DNA from: Rhododendron vialii
Lineage: Eukaryota > Streptophyta > Magnoliopsida > Ericales > Ericaceae
DNA length: 64,000 nt
Assembly (NCBI RefSeq): GCF_030253575.1
Contig: NC_080568.1
Location: forward strand, 2,373,501-2,437,500
Direction of reading: 5' to 3'
The notes beneath the pieces were generated by a model. That model ran no database searches and was not told where the DNA came from. It saw nothing but the letters and a program-made list of their open reading frames with translations. Shown in pieces: positions 56,824 through 64,000 of this stretch; the stretch's first letter is position 1; each line of letters starts with the position of its first letter. The position numbers were made by a program, and so were the translations under genes.

Positions 56824-57750
56824 CAACACCAACCTGAAGTCCCTTGGGCCTTCACCTCGTACTCCCTACAATGATGGCCTTTCTTGAGCACACAAGATCG
56901 TGTACACGAGTCAATCTGATACTAGTATCATTTACGATGTCACATCACTCCCCTGCGAACAAATGACTAATAGTACAGTAACTTCTTGTAGTTTAACCAT
57001 GTGACCCCAAATAAGCTCGAATTATTAACAATTAATAGTAGCTTGAAACAGGTGGCCAAGATAGTTCAAATTCCAACTCAGAGAAGTGCACTGAATTTGT
57101 GAAGATCATGGAGAGAAGGTGGGAAATAGTCATCAAATGTTTTATTCGGAGACACCTAAGAACAAAACCAAATTTCTCATTTTTTTAATTTTGTGAACAT
57201 ATTTCAGTGGTGGAGGCGTGGTGACCTCTAAATTTCTCATTTTTAATTTTGTTTTCGTACCTCGTGAATTTGGCCTGACAATTATGATAAAATTGCATCT
57301 CCACGACAATTACACACTTTAGAGCTATAGTTTTGTTATATAATAACCGCTCAACAATTGGAAAAACAATACCTAAATAATATTGCAAAAGAAAGGAAAA
57401 CTGGATTTTTTATACACATTCACATATTACGAAAATTTATTCAATGGTTTTGGGGCACTGTCACGTGGTACCCTAATACCCCGTTTCACCCGCATATCTT
57501 GTCGTTCTTCCGAGTGGTGGATGATGCCGAGCAGCATATTCAGTGGCCGTGGACTCCCCATTGAACAGTGTTACTGCGGAATTTAAATCCCGATCGACTT
57601 CATCACTGCTTTGTTTACTGGTCCAAATTACACTTTTAACCTTCAAATACCAAACCATGCATTGGTACAGTGCCTACATTGGAGTAGTTGGCTCGTGACC
57701 CCAGTTTTGGCGCTCAGCTGCAAGCCTGCAAATTGAGGTTGCCAATTTTA
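56824..57750. other. Intergenic, nothing certain
   Basis: Contains a short direct duplication of AAATTTCTCATTTTT (57173 and 57231) and a block (57475-57560) weakly similar to 55940-56010. No gene recognised. Confidence 0.35.
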
Positions 57751-57752
57751 AA

Positions 57753-59225
57753 CCCTCCCTCCCGTATTGTTGGTTCTATACGAAAAGATGCCAAATTCTT
57801 GGATCAAAAAATAAAATACTTTTGTGCTTTATTTTTAAAATTTCTCGACACCCAATTAAATATCTCAATAGCGTTTGCTAGTAGTGGTCCCTCCCTCTCT
57901 CTCTCTCTCTCTCTCTACCTTATCCAGAGAACCAAAAAAGCCCAAGTCTGTTTGGCCGGGGGGAGGGGGCCGCCGCCTCCTTTTTCCCCTCCTCCCCTCC
58001 CGGCCCCCCCCCCCCCCCCCTACCTAATCTCTCCTCTCCTCTCCTTCTCCCCTCTCCTCTCCTCTCTGTTTTCCTGGATTCGAACCCTCTCTATTTGGGT
58101 TGGGTCTCGAGTGTGCTCCGATTTGTTGAGTCTCAGGCCGGAGGCTTGTGGTCTCTTTCTTCTTCAGCTCCTCCTCGGCCCCCTAATCTGGTAGCAGTGG
58201 CCGGCGGGTGGCGGTGGTGAGGCGGCGGTTGTGGGTGGTCGGAGTGGTTGGATTTTGGGGGTTTTTTTTCCAGTCTTTTTCTATTTTTCTCCGGCTGGTT
58301 TCTCTAGTCTGGATTAGTACCGGTTTGGTTTCCCCAAATCCGGTGGGTGGTGTTGGTGGGTAAATAAGGTTTTTGTGCTGTTTGCTGCTGTATCTCGTTT
58401 TGCTGGAGTGGTGCTATACGGTGACTGGAGGGAATCGGTGTTTGGTGCTTTCTTCGGTTGCCTAGTGCTGCGGCAGTTGGAGCGGGTGTTTGTGGTGACT
58501 CAATAAGGCTCTAGGGCGTGGCCCTAGGCCATGTTTCGTCGTCAGCAGAGGGGGTGATCGGCAAGGGAGTTTTCTCGGCCATCGGCGCCATCTGGCCGGT
58601 GATCAGAGATCTTGCCTGGGATTCCTACTTCGATCTCCGTGTCCGAAGCCTGTCGTGCCAGCGTAGGCTTGCTGGAGATATTTCTCCATCCCTTCAATTC
58701 GAGATCCAGTCGATTCTGGGTGGTTCCTCTCGGCTGGAGGCGGCCGGCGTGCTTGTGGATTCCTTCCATGATGGTCGTGTTTGACTTACTTGTCTGTTTA
58801 TTACTCCTGTTTCTATCGGCTTGTATAGTTTATCTCTGATAGGGTTCTTTTATCAGGCCGGGGCAGCTAGTGGTTAGATGGCTAGCCCCTCGTGTCCCGA
58901 CCCTTTGTGGCGGTGAGTCGTGCACGGGTCTAGTCACTAGTTTCGTGGTTTTTTATCGCTGCCCTTGGGTCACCTGTGCTTAATATTTTTTTCGGTAATG
59001 GTCTGCTGTAGGTTCCCTATCTCTGTTTTAGGATGGATTCGCTGTAATTAGCCTATTTTGACTATTAATGAAATGGGCTTCGATTCAAAAAAAAATTAAA
59101 TATCTCAATGAGTTCTTTAATTCGGTGTCTAGAAATTTTAAAAATTGTGTAAGGAATTATTTTATTTTTTGATCCGAAAAATTGCACGTCTTTTCGTATA
59201 TGACCAACAATACGGGATGGAGGAA
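57753..59225. mobile_element. Stowaway-like MITE split by a retroposon
   Basis: Left arm CCCTCCCTCCCGTATTGTTGG (one base trimmed in family) continues to 57870. The right arm, 59089-59225, mirrors it and ends near CCAACAATACGGGATGGAGG. The arms pair over about 115 bp, including GGATCAAAAAATAAAATA, so the original MITE was about 250 bp. Confidence 0.7.
57871..59088 (+). mobile_element. L1-like retroposon with 16-bp target duplication
   Basis: A 1.2 kb GC-richer insert bounded by AATTAAATATCTCAAT on both sides (57855-57870 and 59088-59103, sharing the A-tail edge). Its end, TATTAATGAAATGGGCTTCG then ATTC and about nine A, is like plant LINE 3' ends. It starts with a (CT)n run and G/C tracts. 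The longest frame, 58518-58784 (88 codons), has no domain I know. It may be an internally deleted LINE or a processed transcript. Confidence 0.65.
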
Positions 59226-59321
59226 GTATTCAATTCGAGGTGCTTAGTGCACAATTATCTGCCAATAGCTCTTTTGCTACCTAGGCTTCCTATATAATAC
59301 TATGATGTTCTCGTTTTCTGA

Positions 59322-59344
59322 AAAAAAAAAAAAAAAAAGGGGGG

Positions 59345-59376
<32 letters not shown>
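59322..59376. repeat. Poly-A followed by a long poly-G tract
   Basis: About 17 A followed by roughly 37 bases that are G except for one C. The stretch is extreme low complexity and difficult to sequence, so its exact length is doubtful. Confidence 0.8.
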
Positions 59377-59378
<2 letters not shown>

Positions 59379-59619
59379 AGAAAGAAAAAGGAAAAAGAGA
59401 AACAAACTGTGCTGTGTGCCCAAGATGGAGATGGTAAAATGCATTTGTTTTATATAGCATAAACAGAGATATATACCCCCATACACTTCATCAAACAAGT
59501 TGTTTTTTCATTTTCTGAATATGGTTAAGGATCAGGTAAAGCCACAAAAGTTACAAGAAAAGTTGCTATTTTGATTCATATCATAATTGCATGGTGAAAA
59601 GAGAGATCAGATTCAGGAT

Positions 59620-59826
59620 CCCAGGGTTTAGTTCGGTTGGGTGCTAGATTTGCTCCATACACAATTGGCCAGGGTCCAATTCTTAGGGTCAGACCGCAAA
59701 AAAAGTAGTTCTTGTGAGCCCCTTAGTTTCCGCTTGGATGGTCTGTCTTTAACCGGACCGGGGAGGGAATTAGTTGAGGTGTGAGTAAACTGACCCGAAT
59801 ACCCAGACCGTTGAACAAAAAAATAA
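59620..59826 (+). mobile_element. SINE (Au-like)
   Basis: Starts near CCCAGGGTTTAGTTCGGTTG, holds CCAATTCTTAGGGTCAGACC, GGATGGTCTGTCTTTAACCG and GGGAGGGAATTAGTTGAGGT, and ends in an A-rich run. The 3' half is shared with 17645-17745. Confidence 0.5.
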
Positions 59827-60320
59827 AAAAAGGAGAAACAGATTCAGTTACAACACTAGGGGCTCAATATGTCATCACCAAATGGACCCTTATCCTCTGC
59901 TAAATTCCTACTCAACTCAAACCTAACATACTTGAGAGTTTACTGGGCTCCTTGATTTTAACCAAAAAAAATGCCAAATCCTGAGTGGGTCTTTTTCTGT
60001 TTGTTACGACAGAAACTGAGAGGGATCAACAATCAGATCAACTAATTTGCACAAAAATTGGGTTGGCAACCCTACCAAAGTGGACATAACCAAAGTGGGA
60101 AAAACAGGAAGCAGAAGATTTCAAAAAGTTACTCTATATCTTTTTTGGAAAGGACAAAAAAGAATCCGGTGTAGGTTTCTCGACGGTGAAATATGTGCAG
60201 GCATAATGGTTTGGTGGACTAAATACATTCCTTCGTGTTCGTACCACGATGTGAGACTTTAATTCAGTCCCAACGAATATGCGGAGTAGCGTTGCATATC
60301 CAATGAGGACTGGTTGAGGG

Positions 60321-60500
60321 AATTGTCATGCTAGCTTAGATGGCAAGTTCACCCCCTTCCTCAGTGGAGGCAAGGGGTTCGAGTCCCGCGAGGGGTGTGG
60401 GTGGGATTCAGGCCTATGTACAGCCTCTGGACTCCTGTGAACTAATATACTAACTCCCCTAATTCCATTGATGTATAAAATGTGGCCAAAAAAAATAAAA
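60321..60500 (+). mobile_element. tRNA-derived SINE
   Basis: Box A-like CTAGCTTAGATGGCAAG, box B GGTTCGAGTCCC, a body with TAATATACTAACTCCCC, the end TGATGTATAAAATGTGGCC, then an A run. Flanks GGACTGGTTGAGGG (60307) and GGATTGGTTGTGGG (60501) look like a slightly decayed target duplication. Same family as 47236-47422. Confidence 0.75.
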
Positions 60501-60514
60501 GGATTGGTTGTGGG

Positions 60515-61456
60515 GAGAAAATGCCAAAAACTAATATTTCAATGCATTTTCACCCTATTCAAAATTCAAATACTTTCGGGTACATGTGGTAGTTTTTACT
60601 CGCTTTTATAACACTCCTTTTGTCCAATAATTTTAATTTATAAAATCGTTTCATTTTTTACACTAAAAATAAAAACTTCATCATGCTCAAAATTAAATAT
60701 GCAGATAGACATGCATCATGCTAAAAAAGAAGAAGAAAAAAAAAGTAAAGATAGACATGCATCCAGGCTAAAAACTAGAAACTGGATTGTCTGTCGTTTC
60801 CAAAGGGAATTGCACCTCTGGTTGGGCTAGTTGCGGGCTCTTCCCGGGTCTCGAAAAAAGATCGGAGTCATTCACTTTTTAGATCTTTTCGACAGCATTG
60901 GCCAAATTGAAAATCACTTTGAACAGAGTTAGGTAGACATGATGACAGCATGTATTATTTCCGAGATTAAAGAGTTTGGATTCAGTGCGACACCATATTG
61001 TTTTACAAGATAAATGCATGACAAAATTATATTTACTGAGTCCCGATCGACATGATTATTTGATATGGTCATGGTCCCGATGATTTCGATCATTCTTTTG
61101 GACCCAAAAATAAACCTAAAATCGCCACACCCTGAAGGCGCGGCGGGGACTGCAGACAAACGTAATTACTCCAAAACCTAGTTTTATTATTGAGCCCTCA
61201 TTAGCAAGTTCATATATAGTAAGCAATAATGCTTCATTAGGAATTAAAGATAAAGATTAATAAACTAGTACTACTAAATTTAGGGCTGCCAGAGGGGTAT
61301 ATTGTCTGGAGCACAAGGGACATTAATGTCAGCAGGAAGACAGGGATGCAAATGGAGAAAAAATAATGTAAATGGGGATTAAAAAATGAAAATCCCAAAT
61401 TAAAGTAGTCTATAGGCTCTATAATTAAGTTACTAATTTTTGGTTAGAGAATGATT

Positions 61457-61500
<44 letters not shown>

Positions 61501-61780
61501 CATTAGCATGTGGGTGTAATCATATGCCTCCTCGACCTCGTTGTTGTTCAGAGACTTTTGTTCCTAAAATACAAGTATTTGCTGATTATTAACTTTATGA
61601 GATTCTCCCCTATAGATTTTTTCACGTGTTTTAGGAGTATTAACATAATCTAACCTAGTGTTAGCTTAACTCGTATCCCAACACAGAGTTAATTGTCCAA
61701 GTTTTTACTTAGGGTTACAAACGAATATTTTAAACTTAAACTACGAATACATGGTCTGGGGATAAGTGACACCCCTCTTG
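60515..61780. other. Intergenic, AT-rich, with one GA repeat
   Basis: No gene recognised. A (GA)n run with interruptions spans about 61457-61498. The remainder is ordinary AT-rich sequence. Confidence 0.45.
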
Positions 61781-61789
61781 TCCTTCGAC

Positions 61790-62330
61790 ATTTTGAAATT
61801 TAAGACAAAACGAAATTGGAAGATAAACTAGAGATGCAAAACGATGCCATCTCGCGTGTTGTGCTAGTAAGTCCGTGCATTTGTTACTTTCCCGCATGAC
61901 ATGCTTCACTGGTGGATCACCTTCTTGTTGTAGGAGGGACCTGCAGTCAAGGATTCAATTGAAGAGGTGATGGCTGCTCGTAGCAGAAGTGAAAAGTAAC
62001 CTCTTGTCCTCTGACGTTTGAAATTTGATTCAGAACAAAATTGGAAGATAAACTAGAAATGGAAAACGATGTCATTTGATCGTCTTGTAATAGTAAGTCT
62101 GCACATTTGTTGCTTTTCCACATGACATGCTTCACTGGTGGATCACTCAACCGCTCATAGCCGAAGTGATGAGCTTGATAACATTTGGAAGCATCGGTTT
62201 CTTTTTTCACCGTTGTTATATTCCGCTGCATAAGGAGCTTGAGACCATGGAGAAGGCCCAAATTTCCGATGGAAGTTGCAACTATGAAATGCAGACATGG
62301 AGAACACTTCATAGGCTTCCTATCAAGAGG
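61790..62330 (-). pseudogene. LINE RNase H-like (RVT_3) remnant, partly duplicated
   Basis: Minus-strand peptides resemble the RNase H domain at the end of plant LINE ORFs: LLHGLKLLMQRNITTV, then ETDASKCYQA, and further on DPPVKHVMWKSNKCADLL. The first acidic residue of the usual V-E-T/S-D motif is kept but the frame is broken by stops. The last part (61790-61921) is a second copy of 62015-62150, about 225 bp away, with the same GGATCACC edge. No reverse transcriptase was found next to it. Confidence 0.5.
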
Positions 62331-62535
62331 CGCGACTCAACTTGCCTTCTCGATGTCAGGTCTATTCAAGGTTTTCTGACCCCTTATTTTCAGGGCCCGG
62401 CAATGCGATTTTCAAAAATGCCAATCAGCGGTCTAAATTGCAGACAAGCCGTTTCCTTTTTTCCAGGACCGCAATGGCTCGAATTGGACATATGATCAGA
62501 AACATCCGTCAGCAGCGCACAAAAATTTTAAGATG

Positions 62536-63545
62536 TGCAAAAGTGGGATCCGGAGACCCTAACAAGCAAAGTCTGCCAAGCAGCCTGCCAAGCGCCCAAA
62601 ACGACATCGTTTTGGGCAAAAAAAAGAGGCACCACTCAAACTTGCAAAACAACGCCGTTTTGCTCCACATTAAGTAAAGGGAAAACTCAAACATGTTTCC
62701 CATTCGCGCCTAATTGCATCGACTGCTGCATCGACCATTTGTTCTTTTTGCTGGGTTTAACCATTTCAGGATGACTTTCCGTTTGTTGGTGCTTAATTAT
62801 ATTTATTACAAGTTTCTGTTGGGATTAGAAATGGAATAGGGAAGGGAAGTATAAGCATGAAGTAAATTTCACGTTTTTGTTGCGTTACGAATGTGAAAGT
62901 TTTAAGTGTTAAAAGCGATGCAATCCGGAAATGCGAAGTTCGTTTCAAGTGTAATCTGGAAATGCAATGCAAACCATGCAATCTGGAAATGCAATAAAGA
63001 TGATTCAAATCGCAAGTTATCTTAAAATATATTTTCTTAAGTGTTATTTTTTGGGGCTCATTACAGGTCCTATAAAGATGATTCAAATTGCAAGTTATCT
63101 TAAAATATTTTTTGGTGGGTTCCTAAAAAAAATTAGCGCAATATGATATTTGTAAGAGTTGTTTCAGAATTCGTAGAGTGTTTTAGATTTCATAGGGCTC
63201 CTTGCGAAATCTAAAACAGCCCTTACCGATATTAGATTGAGCTAATTTTTTTCAAAAATCTATAAATAAAATATTTTAAAATTAACTCGTGGTTTGAATC
63301 ATTTTTGTAGGACCTGTAATGGGCTCCACAAAAATAAAAAATAAATAACATGCCAACCAAACAAAAGCAGCCCCTTTGCATGGTCCAAACAAATCCAGCC
63401 CCTTGGCAGTTGGCAGCGAGGTTGGAGCAAAACAGCATCGTTTTGCAAGTTTGAGTGGTGCCTCTTTTTTTGTCCAAAACGACGTCGTTTTGAGCGCTTG
63501 GCAGACTCTGCTTGTTAGGGTCTCCAGATCCGCAAAAGTGGTGCC
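62536..63545. repeat. Long inverted repeat pair with CAAAACGAC...GTTTTG palindromes
   Basis: About 130 bp at 62536-62669 reappears in reverse at 63412-63545 (landmarks GGAGACCCTAACAAGCA, AGAGGCACCACTCAAACTTG). A second inverted pair (GGGGCTCATTACAGGTCCTA near 63053 and its mirror near 63310) and a small central stem (TTAGCGCAATATGATATTTG; mirror near 63225) nest inside. The layout is a large palindromic transposon, not a gene. Confidence 0.7.
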
Positions 63546-64000
63546 ATGAGATGTCACCTGTGGCTGTGGATGGAGTATATAAATCTGGTTCAGGGCTCCC
63601 AATATTGCCTCTATCCACTTCCAGTATGTATGTACATGTCTAGGAATCAAGTATGGCTAGCCATTTTCTTGCCTATAATCAATATCATTTCAAGAACTCA
63701 AATTACTGATTAGGATCCGGCTCATCTCCAACTCCTGTAAAATGGTATAGAGTCTAGACCGCCTTGTTGGGCTTTTTTCCAAAGTATTTTCAGGGCTCCA
63801 CTTCGATGATCACATTTTTAATTTCGTTGAGAGCATCAACCTAAAAAAATCATGTTAATCGGATATCGGCCGGTACATAACGCATTTATATTGAAAAAAC
63901 ATAAAGATTGAACTACGAATCGGAACTCATTTCCTTAACATGAATGTGTTCAGAAAAAAGTGATTAATCTTGACTAGTAGTGCAAGCTGACTTCGGGTTG
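63546..64000. other. Right edge of window, nothing recognised
   Basis: AT-rich, with no supported exon or element. A TATATAAATC word occurs at about 63576. Confidence 0.4.

Noticed and set aside
55940..57660. Similar GRTTRY-containing peptides near 55975 and 57500 on the minus strand
   Set aside because: Short weak similarity between two non-coding blocks; probably fragments of one repeat, too little to call.
58518..58784. 88-codon frame inside the retroposon
   Set aside because: No recognisable domain; kept as part of the mobile element rather than as a gene.
1..64000. CRISPR arrays, operons, phage or defence-island genes
   Set aside because: None seen; the tandem repeats here lack uniform repeat-spacer structure and the genes are intron-containing plant genes.

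Overview
This is a nuclear chromosome segment from a flowering plant, almost certainly a core eudicot. Genes have many short introns with GT-AG borders, intergenic DNA is AT-rich and full of small transposons (hAT, PIF/Harbinger and Tc1/mariner-type MITEs, SINEs), and all recognised proteins are plant orthologues. There is no bacterial-type operon, CRISPR array or phage. I did not find a previously undescribed biological system; the unusual content is transposon architecture and recent duplications.

Layout. At 1-2.7 kb lies the 3' exon of a sterol 14-demethylase (CYP51G, + strand), whose first exon is outside the window. Three minus-strand genes follow in tandem: a thylakoid-lumen FKBP-type prolyl isomerase (FKBP19, 4.64-9.21 kb, 9 coding exons, 256 aa), a plastid transaldolase (10.90-16.20 kb, 7 exons, 441 aa) and the mitochondrial Rieske iron-sulfur subunit of complex III (18.04-21.22 kb, 2 exons, 276 aa). 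From memory, this trio matches Arabidopsis At5g13410-At5g13420-At5g13430, so it appears to be conserved microsynteny. A tRNA-Lys(UUU) gene lies at 21.55 kb. After a 4.4 kb MITE-rich gap comes a VIM/ORTHRUS PHD-RING-SRA-RING ubiquitin ligase (26.06-37.86 kb, + strand, 9 exons, 717 aa). Its third intron carries a decayed Ty1/copia element with nested MITEs. Convergent to it is a MEI2-like (AML) RNA-binding protein gene (39.68-48.40 kb coding, minus strand, 14 coding exons, 974 aa, with a probable non-coding leader exon near 51.3-51.7 kb).

From about 52 kb to the end I see no convincing host gene. That region holds MITEs, a near-perfect foldback element, a retroposon inserted inside a MITE with a 16-bp target duplication, SINEs, a LINE RNase H remnant and a long inverted repeat.

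All exon models were built by eye from reading frame, splice consensus and remembered family sequence. Every model of the five complete genes closes in frame. The genes are unrelated housekeeping or chromatin functions (sterol synthesis, lumenal protein folding, pentose phosphate pathway, respiration, DNA-methylation maintenance, meiosis/RNA binding) and do not form one pathway.
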